Below are positions 1 through 9,862 of a DNA stretch of 64,000 nucleotides, piece by piece. Every line of letters starts with the position of its first letter. The stretch's first letter is position 1. The stretch lies in NCBI GenBank assembly GCA_001636495.1, contig KV440964.1, forward strand, positions 2,868,666 through 2,932,665. Reading direction: 5' to 3'. The translations under genes were made by a program, and so were the position numbers. The notes beneath the pieces are model-generated. The model was given only the letters and a program-made list of their open reading frames with translations. It was not told the origin of the DNA and did not search any database. The DNA is from Sutcliffiella horikoshii (lineage in GTDB: Bacteria > Bacillota > Bacilli > Bacillales > Bacillaceae_I).

Positions 1-1027
1 AAATGTCTTTCACTCTTTCTGCTAATTTATCCGGTTCAGAAGTATCCCCGCCAAGCATCGCAAATCCAAAACCATTCTCACCGGTGTAATCATAAGCGAA
101 AGTCTCATCAATTAACCCGTCATCATATAGTTTTTGATAATGGTCGGAACTTTTTCCAAAAAGCAGATCTAAGAGTATATTGACCGTAAGCTCATGCTTC
201 AAAAGCTCCTCGCCCTGTCTAATCGGATTGGATTCTTTGATACCGATCATGCACTTTGAAGTATGGACGTTCATCTTAAGCACTTTCTTCTTTTCACTGA
301 CAGTAACAGGTTCGTCAGCGAATTGGCGCTGAATCTCCTCCTGTTCTTTAAATGTCTTCTTTGCTTGATTGTCCTTGATGAACCACATCATCTCTTCCGT
401 ATTCATAGGGCCAACCACAAACAATAACATATTGCTTGGGTGATAGAACGTCTCATAGCAAGTATATAAAAGGTCTTTTGTTACTTTTGATATCGAATCG
501 ATGGTACCGGCAATGTCTATTTTCACGGGATGATGATGGAACATGCTTTCAATCAATCCAAAATAAGCACGCCAATCGGCATTATCCTCATACATGGTGA
601 TTTCCTGGCCGATAATACCTTTTTCCTTTTCTACCGTTTTTTCCGTAAAATATGGGGCCTGCACAAAGTCCATCAATGTTTCCAGATTCTTTTCCACATT
701 AGATGTACTTGAAAAGAGATAGGCAGTTCGTGTAAAGGAAGTGAATGCATTGGCCGATGCACCTTGCTTACTGAAATCCTGAAAAACATCACCATGTTCT
801 TTTTCAAACAGTTTATGCTCCAAAAAGTGGGCAATACCATCAGGAACTGTCAGGAAATCGTCTTCCCCAATAGGTACGAACTTATTATCAATGGAACCAT
901 ATTTGGTTGTAAACGTAGCATATGTTTTATGAAAACCATCTTTAGGCAGCAGGTACACCTCTAAACCATTATCTAGTGTCTCATGATACAGTGTTTCTGC
1001 TAGTTGGTTAAATTCAATCTTTTCCAT
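1..1027 (-). CDS. ymfH: M16 family zinc peptidase YmfH (C-terminus beyond window edge)
   Basis: This is the N-terminal 342 residues of an M16 (insulinase/processing-peptidase-like) metallopeptidase; the gene runs off the left edge. The inverted zinc motif HXXEH is present as HFLEH (residues 67-71), so the protein should be catalytically competent. The ATG has a GGAGG site just upstream and lies 3 bp past the stop of the preceding M16 gene, so the two are co-transcribed. In current family naming the pair is called EF-P 5-aminopentanol modification-associated proteins YfmF/YfmH; the role in EF-P modification is inferred from neighbourhood in other genomes. The reading was translated directly from the sequence. 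Substrate unknown. Confidence 0.9.
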   Translation of the reverse strand, partial: MEKIEFNQLAETLYHETLDNGLEVYLLPKDGFHKTYATFTTKYGSIDNKFVPIGEDDFLTVPDGIAHFLEHKLFEKEHGDVFQDFSKQGASANAFTSFTRTAYLFSSTSNVEKNLETLMDFVQAPYFTEKTVEKEKGIIGQEITMYEDNADWRAYFGLIESMFHHHPVKIDIAGTIDSISKVTKDLLYTCYETFYHPSNMLLFVVGPMNTEEMMWFIKDNQAKKTFKEQEEIQRQFADEPVTVSEKKKVLKMNVHTSKCMIGIKESNPIRQGEELLKHELTVNILLDLLFGKSSDHYQKLYDDGLIDETFAYDYTGENGFGFAMLGGDTSEPDKLAERVKDI

Positions 1028-1030
1028 CTG

Positions 1031-2311
1031 TTACGCCTCCTTTCCGGTCAAGAAATAGATAGTATCCAGTTCAACAAGCTTTGCTACTTCCTGGATCTGT
1101 TCCTTTGTGACATTCTCCACACCTTCCAAAAATGCATCAATCGGTTTATCCACTTCTGAAACCTCATTATTGTAAAGCACTTCGATTAATCCTCTTGCAG
1201 TATCAATTGTTTCTAAGATCTGGTTTTTAATGACCGCCTTTGTCTGGGATATTTCTGATTCACTATATTCTCCTTGCTTCATCGCTTCAATCTGTTGATT
1301 GATAATGGTGACCGCTTTTTCAAAATTGGAGAAATCGATACCCGACATGACAAGAAGCAGCCCTTTATGGCTCTCTACTCTTGAGGCGGCATAATAAGCC
1401 AAGCTTTCCTTTTCCCTCACATTGATAAACAATTTGGAGTGGGAGAAGCCACCGAAGATACCATTAAAGACTTGTAAGGCATAATAGAGATCGTCCTTGA
1501 ACGTTACATTCGTCCTGTAGCCTATATTTAACTTTCCTTGTTTCACATCTTGCTTCTCTATTATTTCGTTCGGTTCTTTTTGATTATTTCTTGGTTCCGA
1601 GATGCTGGATATTACCTTATTTGCCTGTTCTGGCATTTCAAAATATTTTTTGACATAACCGTCGACTTCTTTTTCCTTAATATCGCCAACAAGATAGAGG
1701 TGGATATCATTTGTTTTCAACATTTGCTGATAGTATTCAAATAAGGACTGTGCTGTAATACTGTCCACTTTGTCTTTTTCCCCGTTTGCTGGCAGACGGT
1801 AAGGCTCGGAAGCACACATCTCTTCTACAAGGCGTTGGCTGGCATAACGCATTTTATCATCATAAACGGATTGAATACGCTGTTTCAGTGCCCGTTTTTC
1901 CTTGTCTACTGTGGAAGTTTTAAAGGCGTTCCCTTCCATAACAGGATGCAGGAGCACTTCACTTAATAACTCTATCCCTTTTTCAAGCAATGGGGTGGAA
2001 TCCCTCAAGAATTTTTCGTTGGCAATTTCCAAACGGAACGTGATGATGTGGTCTTCCCCTTTTTTACTGAGGTCGACAGCAAGGCTTGCTCCATACAATT
2101 CATCCAGATAAGCCCTGAAGTGAGAGGGTTGCGGGTGTGATTTTGTACAGTTTTGGAGCACATATGGCAATAATGCCCTAACCGTAACATCCTCTTCTGA
2201 TAATGGCGCTTTTACTTTCAAAACTAATGTATTCGTCTTGAATTTTTCAGTCGGTATTGTGTGAACCGTTATTCCATTCAAACGGTACGTTCTTTCATCA
2301 ACTAGCTTCAC
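1031..2311 (-). CDS. ymfF: M16 family peptidase-like protein YmfF (zinc motif missing)
   Basis: A 426-residue protein with the M16 fold signature, partner of the next gene. Where active members carry HXXEH, this protein reads LLPYVLQN (about residues 47-54), so the zinc ligands are absent. The C-terminal half keeps the region REKESLAYYAAS, corresponding to the R/Y substrate-binding segment of M16 partners. This matches the arrangement of mitochondrial processing peptidase and PqqF/G-like pairs, in which one subunit is catalytic and the other structural. The start is GTG with an AGGAGG site 7 bp upstream. It is the first gene of a unit with ymfH; a candidate promoter lies about 120 bp upstream. 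B. subtilis has ymfD and ymfE between ymfC and ymfF; they are absent here. Confidence 0.9.
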   Translation of the reverse strand: MKLVDERTYRLNGITVHTIPTEKFKTNTLVLKVKAPLSEEDVTVRALLPYVLQNCTKSHPQPSHFRAYLDELYGASLAVDLSKKGEDHIITFRLEIANEKFLRDSTPLLEKGIELLSEVLLHPVMEGNAFKTSTVDKEKRALKQRIQSVYDDKMRYASQRLVEEMCASEPYRLPANGEKDKVDSITAQSLFEYYQQMLKTNDIHLYLVGDIKEKEVDGYVKKYFEMPEQANKVISSISEPRNNQKEPNEIIEKQDVKQGKLNIGYRTNVTFKDDLYYALQVFNGIFGGFSHSKLFINVREKESLAYYAASRVESHKGLLLVMSGIDFSNFEKAVTIINQQIEAMKQGEYSESEISQTKAVIKNQILETIDTARGLIEVLYNNEVSEVDKPIDAFLEGVENVTKEQIQEVAKLVELDTIYFLTGKEA

Positions 2312-2427
2312 GAAATCTCCTCCTTCACATCACATAAGGTTTTCAACATTTCCTCATATTATTTAAGCGTATAACAATATAGACAGTACTATTCTTTCTT
2401 TATCGCTCAAAAAATAGTCCTAAACCC

Positions 2428-2457
2428 AATATAACGCTTAATTAGTAAGTTTTTCAA
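2428..2457 (-). promoter_or_regulatory. Candidate sigma-A promoter for ymfF-ymfH
   Basis: On the minus strand a -35 TTGAAA (2452-2457) and a -10 TATATT (2428-2433) are separated by 18 bp. It lies between the ymfC terminator and the ymfF start, where a promoter is needed. Sequence match only. Confidence 0.5.
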
Positions 2458-2526
2458 GTTGGAGGGTTTGCAGAAGGCTTGATGGTGTTTACATAATAAA
2501 GTTATGGTTAATTATATTATTTTGAT

Positions 2527-2562
2527 GCAAAAAACACCACAAGCAACATGGCTCGTGGTGTT
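2527..2562 (-). terminator. Rho-independent terminator after ymfC
   Basis: On the minus strand AACACCAC (2555-2562) pairs with GTGGTGTT (2533-2540), extended inward by GAGC/GCTT, followed by a T-tract. It begins 9 bp after the ymfC stop. Confidence 0.85.
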
Positions 2563-2570
2563 CATCCAAT

Positions 2571-3296
2571 CTATGGGCGCTTTCTTAAAACATGAAAGCT
2601 GAATTTATCCGCTCTGAAATAATTGAGCGAGTACAAAATCGGTTCATCATTCTGATCGTAATGCATCTGTTTCAATACTAGCAGTGCAGTCTCCGGCTCG
2701 CATTCGAGAATCGGTGAAATTTTATCATGATATCCAATAGGTTCGATATGCGTTACCGCGTAAGAAATATACCTTCCTGCTTCCTTTTCAAGCATTTTCA
2801 ACAAGGATTCATTCTTATACGATTGATAGTCCTCCACAATGGTTGTCGGTATCTTATCGATACAATACACTACCGGCAAATCGTTCGCGGTACGTACCCT
2901 CTCGAAATGAAGCACTTCTTTAATTTCGTTGTTATTGAATTTATGAAGTTCTTCCTCCGTAGGTGTTTCTATTGTCGATGTCAAGAAAACTGTTCCGGGC
3001 TTCATACCGGCTTGTGAAATCATTTCTGTCACAGAATTCAATTGCTCGATCCCAGAAGAAAAGACCGGCTTGGAATTAACAAATGTTCCTACCCCGTGCC
3101 TTCTAACAACGATATTTTCTTCTTCTAGTACCCGTAAAGCTTCTCGTAATGTCGCTCTACTTACCCCTAAACGTCGAGACAATTCGAATTCGGAAGGTAG
3201 TTTCTCTTTTTCTTTATATACCTTGTTCTCGATATCTTGCTTCAACTTGTCTACAACCAGTAAATATAAATGCCTGCTGTCTGACCGAATCGTCAT
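2571..3296 (-). CDS. ymfC: GntR/HutC-family transcriptional regulator YmfC
   Basis: A 241-residue DNA-binding repressor of the HutC branch of the GntR superfamily. The N-terminal winged helix is clear: [27 protein letters not shown] spans about residues 34-60 and contains the recognition helix. The C-terminal UTRA ligand-binding domain (about residues 75-238) includes [20 protein letters not shown] and ends [20 protein letters not shown]. The ATG is preceded by GGGGGATC. It is a single-gene unit bounded by terminators on both sides. In B. subtilis the gene also lies directly after spoIIIE. The effector and operators cannot be read from the sequence; autoregulation is common in the family. Confidence 0.92.
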   Translation of the reverse strand: MTIRSDSRHLYLLVVDKLKQDIENKVYKEKEKLPSEFELSRRLGVSRATLREALRVLEEENIVVRRHGVGTFVNSKPVFSSGIEQLNSVTEMISQAGMKPGTVFLTSTIETPTEEELHKFNNNEIKEVLHFERVRTANDLPVVYCIDKIPTTIVEDYQSYKNESLLKMLEKEAGRYISYAVTHIEPIGYHDKISPILECEPETALLVLKQMHYDQNDEPILYSLNYFRADKFSFHVLRKRP

Positions 3297-3450
3297 AACT
3301 GATCCCCCATTAACCGTTTACAAAACACTCTTCATGTTTTCCTATTAATCCAAAATAATATAACACTTTTCGAGGCTAAAATAAATAGAAAATAAAGTTT
3401 TTTGGATTATTTGTCGAAAAAAGTTGTGGAAACTGATAATGTTTGCATAC

Positions 3451-3497
3451 AAAAAGGCAGCTGCAGAGAAGCTAACAACTCGCGCTTCACTGCTGCC
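3451..3497 (-). terminator. Terminator after spoIIIE
   Basis: A long imperfect hairpin on the minus strand: GGCAGC (3492-3497) pairs with GCTGCC (3456-3461), with an inner GAAGC/GCTTC arm, followed by TTTTTG. It lies 17 bp after the spoIIIE stop. Confidence 0.8.
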
Positions 3498-3513
3498 ACC
3501 CATATTTTAAGAT

Positions 3514-5859
3514 TTATGACCCTACATCTTCGTTTGGATTCGAAGATACCAACACGGTTCGTGGTTTACTTCCTTCATAAGGTCCAACTACTCCTCTGAT
3601 TTCCATTGCATCAATAAGTCTCGCTGCCCTTGTGTACCCGATTCTGAAACGGCGCTGGAGCATGGATACGGAGGCAGTCTGCATTTCAAGCACAAGTTGC
3701 ACCGCATCATCATACAAATCATCGTCCACTTCTTCCACATCTTCATTTATATCTTGAGGAATCATTTCCTCCTGGTATTGTGCCTTTTGCTGATCAATAA
3801 CAAAATCGACAATCCGCTCTACCTCTTCATCGGATAGAAAAGCACCTTGAACTCTTATTGGTTTGGAGGAACCAACAGGAAGGAACAGCATGTCGCCTCT
3901 TCCAAGGAGCTTCTCCGCTCCACCCATGTCCAAGATGGTTCTGGAGTCTGTCTGGGAGGAAACGCTGAAAGCGATTCTTGATGGAATATTCGCTTTAATG
4001 ACTCCCGTTATGACATCAACCGATGGTCGCTGTGTAGCGATAATTAGGTGAATCCCGGCTGCACGAGCCATTTGAGCTAGCCTTGTTATGCAATCCTCGA
4101 CATCAGAAGATGCCACCATCATCAGGTCGGCAAGCTCATCGACGATAACGACTATATATGGAAGAGAAGGCTGTTTGGCTTCTTCATCCTGGTTATGCCT
4201 CTTTATGTAGTCATTATAGCCTTCAATATTTCTGGTACCGGTATGAGAAAATAGTTCATACCTACGTTCCATTTCATTGACGACTTTTTTCAAGGCTTGT
4301 GAAGCCTTTTTCGGGTCGGTAACAACAGGCGCCAAAAGATGTGGAACCCCGTTGTACATATTCAATTCCACCATCTTGGGATCAATCATCATCATTTTGA
4401 CTTCATGCGGTTTTGCACGTACCAATATACTAGTGATGATGCCATTGATACACACACTTTTTCCACTTCCTGTTGCTCCGGCAACAAGAAGATGCGGCAT
4501 TTTATTAAGTTCCGCAACCACGGAATCCCCTGAAATATCACGGCCCAAGCCAATCAACAGCTTTGCGTCCGGTTTTTCTGCTTGTTTTGTATCCAGAACT
4601 TCCCGCAGAGACACCATTGCTACTTCATTATTTGGGACTTCAATTCCGATGGCCGACTTACCTGGTATAGGGGCCTCAATACGGATATCTTTTGCTGCAA
4701 GTGCAAGTGCTAGATCATCACTGAGATTTACTATTTTACTAACCTTGACACCGACATCAGGATACACTTCATATTTTGTTACTGCTGGTCCAAGGTGCAC
4801 TTTTGTTACTTTTGCTTTCACACCGAAGCTTGCAAAAGTCTTCTCCAGCTTTCTTGCGTTCTGGTAAATATTTTCGTGTTCTGTTGTCTGATGATTGGCG
4901 ACGGGCTTGTTTAACAGGTCAAGAGAAGGAAGAACATATTCCTTGTTTTCCACTTCTGTAAACGCCATAGGGCCTGCAATGAGCTCTCCTGCGTCTTCCT
5001 GCTGCTCTCCATTTGGCGCACTCGCTGTTGCCGGTTTGTTTTCTTCTTGATTAATCCTATCTTCTCTATCATTAAAAGAAGAAATGATAGGAGGAGAAAT
5101 GATCTCTTCCACGGATGAATCTTCCACCAAAATGACTTCTTCCGTTTTTGTCTTTTTCTCTTCTTTTTGCTTCTTATCTTCCGCTTGCTTTTCTTTTTTA
5201 CGTTTGTTGCTGTCCTCTTTCCAGCCTTTCATGTCATCCATGAAAGCAAGCCACTGGTTTTTTGCAAATGTAAACAACCCGACAGTTACTTTAATGACGG
5301 TGTCATTGAGGGATTTGCCTGTCACCAAAATTATGCCGATTACAATGAAGATCATTGCTATCCATTGCGCGCCCCTTGCATCGAAAAGAAGGTGGAACAA
5401 TGCAAATAGAATGGCTCCCATCATTCCGCCACCCAGGTCTGTTGTGCTCGTTTCTCCGTTCACTTCCAACCAGAAGAGCTCCCATGTATTGCCGATAACC
5501 GAAGGATCTGCAAAGGAGCCTCCGCGAGACAACATTCTGAATAACGTAACATGACTTAGTAACAGCACAGACATCATGATGACATATACACCAACCAATT
5601 GCCTTGAGAAGAAGGTGGGCAATTCTCTCTTCCAGATGATATAGCCGGATAAAATCAACATCCCTAGCAGCATCAGCATGTACCATTCTCCACTAAAAAA
5701 GCGAAACAATAATACAAAGGTATGCCCTACCATACCAAGCTTGGCAATCGCTATACACGTAATGGCCAACAACAGTAACCCCATCACTTCAAAGGTGACC
5801 GTGCGTTTCCATTCATCCCGGTTTTTGGTTTTTCTTTGTCTCTTTTTTCGCTTTGACAT
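3514..5859 (-). CDS. spoIIIE: DNA translocase SpoIIIE (FtsK family)
   Basis: A 781-residue membrane-anchored DNA pump that moves the chromosome into the forespore and clears DNA from septa. It has four membrane-spanning segments in the first ~185 residues, then a charged Lys/Glu-rich linker (about 210-300), the FtsK alpha/beta motor and a C-terminal gamma DNA-reading domain. Walker A is GATGSGKS (about residue 464) and Walker B is VIVDELADL. The gamma winged helix ([19 protein letters not shown], near the end) reads the polar recognition sequences. I chose the ATG at 5859 because AGGTG lies 7 bp upstream; a GTG three codons earlier overlaps that site. Synteny (ylzJ upstream, ymfC downstream) identifies it as SpoIIIE rather than SftA. 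Confidence 0.95.
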   Translation of the reverse strand: MSKRKKRQRKTKNRDEWKRTVTFEVMGLLLLAITCIAIAKLGMVGHTFVLLFRFFSGEWYMLMLLGMLILSGYIIWKRELPTFFSRQLVGVYVIMMSVLLLSHVTLFRMLSRGGSFADPSVIGNTWELFWLEVNGETSTTDLGGGMMGAILFALFHLLFDARGAQWIAMIFIVIGIILVTGKSLNDTVIKVTVGLFTFAKNQWLAFMDDMKGWKEDSNKRKKEKQAEDKKQKEEKKTKTEEVILVEDSSVEEIISPPIISSFNDREDRINQEENKPATASAPNGEQQEDAGELIAGPMAFTEVENKEYVLPSLDLLNKPVANHQTTEHENIYQNARKLEKTFASFGVKAKVTKVHLGPAVTKYEVYPDVGVKVSKIVNLSDDLALALAAKDIRIEAPIPGKSAIGIEVPNNEVAMVSLREVLDTKQAEKPDAKLLIGLGRDISGDSVVAELNKMPHLLVAGATGSGKSVCINGIITSILVRAKPHEVKMMMIDPKMVELNMYNGVPHLLAPVVTDPKKASQALKKVVNEMERRYELFSHTGTRNIEGYNDYIKRHNQDEEAKQPSLPYIVVIVDELADLMMVASSDVEDCITRLAQMARAAGIHLIIATQRPSVDVITGVIKANIPSRIAFSVSSQTDSRTILDMGGAEKLLGRGDMLFLPVGSSKPIRVQGAFLSDEEVERIVDFVIDQQKAQYQEEMIPQDINEDVEEVDDDLYDDAVQLVLEMQTASVSMLQRRFRIGYTRAARLIDAMEIRGVVGPYEGSKPRTVLVSSNPNEDVGS

Positions 5860-5885
5860 TATTCTCACCTATCTGACCATAATGA

Positions 5886-5922
5886 GAAGAAGAAAGCAGC
5901 CAACGAATACTGGCTGCTTTTT
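5886..5922 (-). terminator. Terminator after ylzJ
   Basis: On the minus strand AAAGCAGCCA (5911-5920) pairs perfectly with TGGCTGCTTT (5893-5902) across an 8-nt loop, followed by a pyrimidine tract. It separates tepA-ylzJ from spoIIIE. Confidence 0.85.
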
Positions 5923-5969
5923 CCTCTGTTGCTTGTATTATATCATAAGCCCAATCTCTTGAAAGGGTG

Positions 5970-6182
5970 TTACTGAAAATTAATCGTCTGTCCTGGAGAG
6001 TACTCACTGTTCAGGTAATGTGCAGGATCGGTGCTTAAGTTTCGTACAATTTGGTACCCGTTCATTTCTGTTTGCTGGACCATAAGTGAAACTCCGTTAA
6101 AATCAATTACACGTTGTTTATCAAACTCTCCATTTTCCACAGGGAAAATTAATTCCTGGGGCATGGTTGTATAGAGAATCAT
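5970..6182 (-). CDS. ylzJ: YlzJ-like small protein
   Basis: A 70-residue protein of the YlzJ-like family, found beside tepA in Bacillaceae. It begins [14 protein letters not shown] and has no signal peptide, membrane segment or recognisable catalytic motif. The ATG overlaps the tepA stop by 4 bp (ATGA), so the two are translationally coupled. The function is not known; position and coupling suggest a role with the TepA protease. The assignment rests on length, N-terminal sequence and gene order. Confidence 0.85.
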   Translation of the reverse strand: MILYTTMPQELIFPVENGEFDKQRVIDFNGVSLMVQQTEMNGYQIVRNLSTDPAHYLNSEYSPGQTINFQ

Positions 6183-6934
6183 TGTAGCATCTTCCCTTCC
6201 TCAGATTTATCATGGTTCGCTTCCACAAGTTCGTTCAGCTTCTTGATGGCTTCTCCGACCCCGCCAACCTGATCTATCAACCCATACTCCACAGCGTCCG
6301 CACCGACAACATTGGTACCGATATCCCGTGTCAGATTCCCCTTGGAAAGCATCAGCTCCTTGAATTTTTCCTCTGGTATACCAGAGTTCTTGGTGACAAA
6401 ATTTATCACACGGTCTTGCATTTTATCGAGATATTCAAACGTTTGTGGGACACCTATCACCAAACCTGTAAGGCGAACAGGATGAATGGTCATCGTGGCC
6501 GTTTCGGCAATGAAAGAATAATCGCATGACACGGCAATCGGCACACCGATGGAGTGACCTCCGCCAAGTACAAGAGAAACGGTAGGTTTAGATAAGGAAG
6601 CAAGCATTTCTGATATGGCTAATCCCGCCTCCACATCCCCTCCGACCGTATTCAAAATAACTAGCAGTCCTTCAATGTTGGGGTTTTGTTCTATCGCTAC
6701 TATTTGAGGAATAACATGTTCATATTTTGTTGTCTTGTTTTGCGGAGGCAATTGAACATGACCCTCGATCTGACCGACTATTGTTAAGCAATGTATTTTC
6801 GAATCCGAAGGCATTTGTGCTACATTCGTTTGACCGAGCTGTTGGATTTTATTTACCAAGGAATCCTTTCCTGCATCTTGCTTATTCGGTTCCTGCGGTG
6901 GTTGATCTGATGACTGGTATGTAAAATCAGGCAT
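6179..6934 (-). CDS. tepA: ClpP-like serine protease TepA
   Basis: A 251-residue cytosolic protein of the ClpP/crotonase fold, known in B. subtilis as translocation-enhancing protein TepA. The first ~45 residues form a low-complexity extension absent from true ClpP. The core shows the nucleophile segment [16 protein letters not shown], with Ser in GHSIG where ClpP has GQAAS, followed by MTIHPVRL carrying the likely catalytic His. The ATG at 6934 is preferred because AAGGAG lies 8 bp upstream; the ATG six codons earlier is too close to its only possible site. Degradation of signal peptides or spore proteins has been proposed for the family; substrates are not known here. Confidence 0.92.
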   Translation of the reverse strand: MPDFTYQSSDQPPQEPNKQDAGKDSLVNKIQQLGQTNVAQMPSDSKIHCLTIVGQIEGHVQLPPQNKTTKYEHVIPQIVAIEQNPNIEGLLVILNTVGGDVEAGLAISEMLASLSKPTVSLVLGGGHSIGVPIAVSCDYSFIAETATMTIHPVRLTGLVIGVPQTFEYLDKMQDRVINFVTKNSGIPEEKFKELMLSKGNLTRDIGTNVVGADAVEYGLIDQVGGVGEAIKKLNELVEANHDKSEEGKMLQ

Positions 6935-7040
6935 ATGATGAGCTCCTTCCATCCCTAACTAAATGATTTATTCTTGTCTAGTATTGACGGTGGTCCGTAT
7001 TTCATTCGTCCTCTTCTGTTCAAACTTCCATTTCAAAGTA

Positions 7041-7075
7041 AAAAACCGCAACGGGTACTATGTCCCATTGCGGTT
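7041..7075 (-). terminator. Terminator after rnjB
   Basis: On the minus strand AAACCGCAA (7067-7075 reading down) pairs with TTGCGGTTT (7043-7051); the helix extends with GGG/CCC and ends in TTTTTT. It lies 15 bp after the rnjB stop. Confidence 0.88.
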
Positions 7076-7089
7076 TACATTTTACAGTA

Positions 7090-8754
7090 TTATACCTCCA
7101 TGATAATCGGAAGTATCATTGGACGACGTCTGGTTTTCTCATACAGATGCTGATTCAAGGATTCTCTGATCTTCAGCTTTAGACTTGACCATTCAAGAAT
7201 CTGTTCCTTTACGGCATTGTCCAAAATATCTGTTACAATCAAATTTGCCTTGTCCAGAAGTTCTTCAGACTCTCTCACGTACACGAAGCCTCTTGAAAGA
7301 ATTTCTGGCCCTGCGACTAGTCGTTTTTGGCTTTTACTGATGGACACGACCACGACCATAATGCCGTCCTGGGACAGCAATCGACGGTCTCTTAATACGA
7401 TGTTACCGATGTCTCCTACACCGAGTCCATCAATCAGGACATTTCCTGCATAGACTTTCCCTGCATATTTTCCTGCACCTTTATTAAATTCAATCACTTC
7501 ACCTTTATTCAATAAAAAGATGTGATCCTTCTCTATCCCCACGCTCTCTGCCACTTTTGAAAGGGCTCTTTGCATCTTGAATTCCCCTTGAATCGGAATA
7601 AGATACTTTGGTTTAAGCAGGTTCATCATTAACTTGAGTTCTTCCTGGCAACCATGGCCGGAAGAATGGATCTTTTTCTGACCATAGATGACAACTGCTC
7701 CTGCACGATATAATTTATCTATCACTTTAGCAACCGTCACTTCAGTTCCTGGTGATGGGGATGCTGCAATCATCACGATATCCTGATGTTTGATTTGAAC
7801 ATGCTTATGTGCTCCCCTGGCCATTTTCAAAAGAGAAGACATTAGCTGAGAATGCGTCCCTATCGTGAGAACGACCACTTTATCATCATTCATGCTTCCG
7901 AGTTCATTGACAGGTACAAGGAGGTCATCAGGTATGTTCAGATACTCAAGTTCCATAGCAATACTGAAGTTGCGGTCAGTAGGGTGAGACACCACAACTA
8001 GCTTTCTATTGCTGTCAACCGTGGCTTGAACTATCTGCTGAATTCTTCCGACATTTGTAGACAAACATGCTGCAAACACCCGGCCCTTAGCATTGTAAGT
8101 AACATCTGCAATCTCCTGCCTTACTATAGATTCAGAAATGGTATAGCCTGGTTTCTCAGCATTTGTACTATCGGAAAGGACACAAAGTACACCTTTATTT
8201 CCGATTTCCGCTATTTTTCCAAGATCAGAATTCTGAGACAACTGGGACTGATCAAACTTAAAGTCTCCTGTATGTACGATTGCACCTTGTGAAGTGTGGA
8301 AGCACAATCCCACAGAATCAGGAATGCTATGGTTGGTTCTGAAAAAGGTGACAGTGGCATGATCGAGTTCAAGTACAGTATTTTCATCTATTTCCTTAAA
8401 TTCTATATGGCCGGAAGAACCAATCCCATTCACAAGCTCTTTGGCAAGTGCGAGCGTCAGCCTTGTCCCATACACAGGTGCCTTGATTTTTCTTAGGATA
8501 TATGCCAAACCGCCCATATGTTCTTCGTGTCCATGAGTGAGGAATATTCCCTTGATTTTCTCTTTGTTATCCACCAGATACGTAACATCCGGAATAACCA
8601 TATCGATACCCAGCATCCCGTCTTCTGGTATCATGACACCTGTGTCCATGATATAAATGGAATCATCGGCTTCCAACACATACATGTTCTTCCCGATTTC
8701 CCCGATCCCCCCGAGGGCAAAAACCTTTAATTTCTCTATCTGTGGTGTATTCAC
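7090..8754 (-). CDS. rnjB: Ribonuclease J2-type protein (metallo-beta-lactamase/beta-CASP)
   Basis: A 554-residue beta-CASP ribonuclease. RNase J1 and J2 form a complex that turns over and matures RNA in Bacillus. Gene order (dapA before, tepA after) fits rnjB. The metallo-beta-lactamase motif HxHxDH reads HGHEEH (residues 74-79), with Glu replacing the usual Asp. The GSQGEP segment conserved in RNase J1 reads GTHSQL (about residues 299-304). HTGDFKFD (about 161-168) and HSSGHG are kept. The C-terminal assembly domain ends KPMILPIIMEV-like (here RPMILPIIMEV). The divergence suggests weak or no catalysis, as reported for J2. The start is GTG with AGGAGG upstream; a strong promoter match lies about 120 bp further up. 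Confidence 0.93.
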   Translation of the reverse strand: MNTPQIEKLKVFALGGIGEIGKNMYVLEADDSIYIMDTGVMIPEDGMLGIDMVIPDVTYLVDNKEKIKGIFLTHGHEEHMGGLAYILRKIKAPVYGTRLTLALAKELVNGIGSSGHIEFKEIDENTVLELDHATVTFFRTNHSIPDSVGLCFHTSQGAIVHTGDFKFDQSQLSQNSDLGKIAEIGNKGVLCVLSDSTNAEKPGYTISESIVRQEIADVTYNAKGRVFAACLSTNVGRIQQIVQATVDSNRKLVVVSHPTDRNFSIAMELEYLNIPDDLLVPVNELGSMNDDKVVVLTIGTHSQLMSSLLKMARGAHKHVQIKHQDIVMIAASPSPGTEVTVAKVIDKLYRAGAVVIYGQKKIHSSGHGCQEELKLMMNLLKPKYLIPIQGEFKMQRALSKVAESVGIEKDHIFLLNKGEVIEFNKGAGKYAGKVYAGNVLIDGLGVGDIGNIVLRDRRLLSQDGIMVVVVSISKSQKRLVAGPEILSRGFVYVRESEELLDKANLIVTDILDNAVKEQILEWSSLKLKIRESLNQHLYEKTRRRPMILPIIMEV

Positions 8755-8879
8755 TTTTTTACCTCCTATATGTATGAAAAAACGAATTATGACGATAATG
8801 CACGTTTTGCATCAAGAGATCTATTAAATTATCAGCTTACTAGTGCCAAATTAATAACCGCTCCATGTCATTTGAAATA

Positions 8880-8909
8880 ATTATAACGTATGCAAGAATT
8901 GGAATACAA
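8880..8909 (-). promoter_or_regulatory. Sigma-A promoter for rnjB
   Basis: On the minus strand a perfect -10 TATAAT (8880-8885) lies 18 bp from a -35 TTGTAT (8904-8909). It sits downstream of the dapA terminator and about 125 bp upstream of the rnjB start, leaving an untranslated leader of roughly 120 nt. Confidence 0.65.
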
Positions 8910-8949
8910 GAAATATTATAATAACTGGCACTTGAAGAAAAGAGCATAC

Positions 8950-8983
8950 AAAAAGGGCCAAGCACACAAATGCACTTTGACCC
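8950..8983 (-). terminator. Terminator after dapA
   Basis: On the minus strand GGGTCAA pairs with TTGGCCC (one G-T pair) around an imperfect inner helix, followed by TTTTTG. It starts 6 bp after the dapA stop. Confidence 0.75.
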
Positions 8984-8989
8984 GAATAG

Positions 8990-9862
8990 TTATATGGTAC
9001 GTAAAAGACTTGCCAACGTATTTCTTTCTTCTTCAGTCAACGGAATCAATGGCAGTCTTACGCCACCGACATCCATCCCTTTCAACTGAAGGGCGGTTTT
9101 GACTGGTGAAGGACTTGGTGCGCTGAATAACCCCTTCATTACCGGAAGTAAACTTTGATGCTGTTTGGCAGCAATGGTGTACTCTCCAGATTCAAAAGCA
9201 CGAATCATTGCTTGCATTTCATTTCCTAGCACATGTGAAGCGACAGATACGACACCGTTCCCTCCTATAGATAATACAGGTAGTGTTAATCCGTCATCTC
9301 CACTGTACAGAACAAAGTCATCCGGAGTGTTGGCAATTATTTCTGTCATCGCATCCAGGTTACCGCTTGCTTCTTTCATTGCAATGATATTTTCCACAGC
9401 AGCCAAGCGAACAATGGTATCCACAGACATGTTTACAACCGAACGTCCCGGAATGTTATAGAGCATTACGGGCAAGGATGTTTCCGCTGCTATTGCTTTA
9501 AAATGTTGATACAGCCCTTCTTGACTAGGTTTGCTGTAATAAGGGGCGACAAGCATGATGGCGTCCACTCCCGCAGCTTCCGCTTTCTTTGTTAGGTCGA
9601 TGGATGCGCGAGTATTGTTGGTCCCTGTACCGGCAACTACCGGAATTCTCCCGTCCACCACTTTGACAACATGTGAGAAAAGTGCGAGCTTCTCCTCCGT
9701 TGAAAGAGTCGGGGACTCTCCTGTTGTACCAGCAACAACAAGGGAATCTGTACCATTTTTTATTAGATAATTGACTAATTGTGTTGTTTTCTCAAAGTCG
9801 ATATTTCCTTTATTATCGAACGGTGTCACCATAGCTGTTGACACTTTACCAAAGTTAATCAT
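8990..9862 (-). CDS. dapA: 4-hydroxy-tetrahydrodipicolinate synthase DapA
   Basis: A 290-residue TIM-barrel enzyme that condenses pyruvate with aspartate semialdehyde, the first step committed to lysine, diaminopimelate and dipicolinate. The Schiff-base lysine is in IIAMKEASGN (about residue 163) and the catalytic tyrosine in VMLYNIPGRSV (about 134). The N-terminal GTTGESPTLS pyruvate-binding segment is present. Length matches the family. The ATG overlaps the dapG stop by 8 bp, so the two are coupled. The gene ends at a terminator. Its product feeds cell-wall diaminopimelate and, through SpoVFA/SpoVFB encoded upstream, spore dipicolinic acid. Confidence 0.96.
   Translation of the reverse strand: MINFGKVSTAMVTPFDNKGNIDFEKTTQLVNYLIKNGTDSLVVAGTTGESPTLSTEEKLALFSHVVKVVDGRIPVVAGTGTNNTRASIDLTKKAEAAGVDAIMLVAPYYSKPSQEGLYQHFKAIAAETSLPVMLYNIPGRSVVNMSVDTIVRLAAVENIIAMKEASGNLDAMTEIIANTPDDFVLYSGDDGLTLPVLSIGGNGVVSVASHVLGNEMQAMIRAFESGEYTIAAKQHQSLLPVMKGLFSAPSPSPVKTALQLKGMDVGGVRLPLIPLTEEERNTLASLLRTI

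Noticed and set aside
4277-4867. 196-residue plus-strand open frame opposite spoIIIE
   Set aside because: Antisense to the FtsK motor domain; no start signal or recognisable domain.
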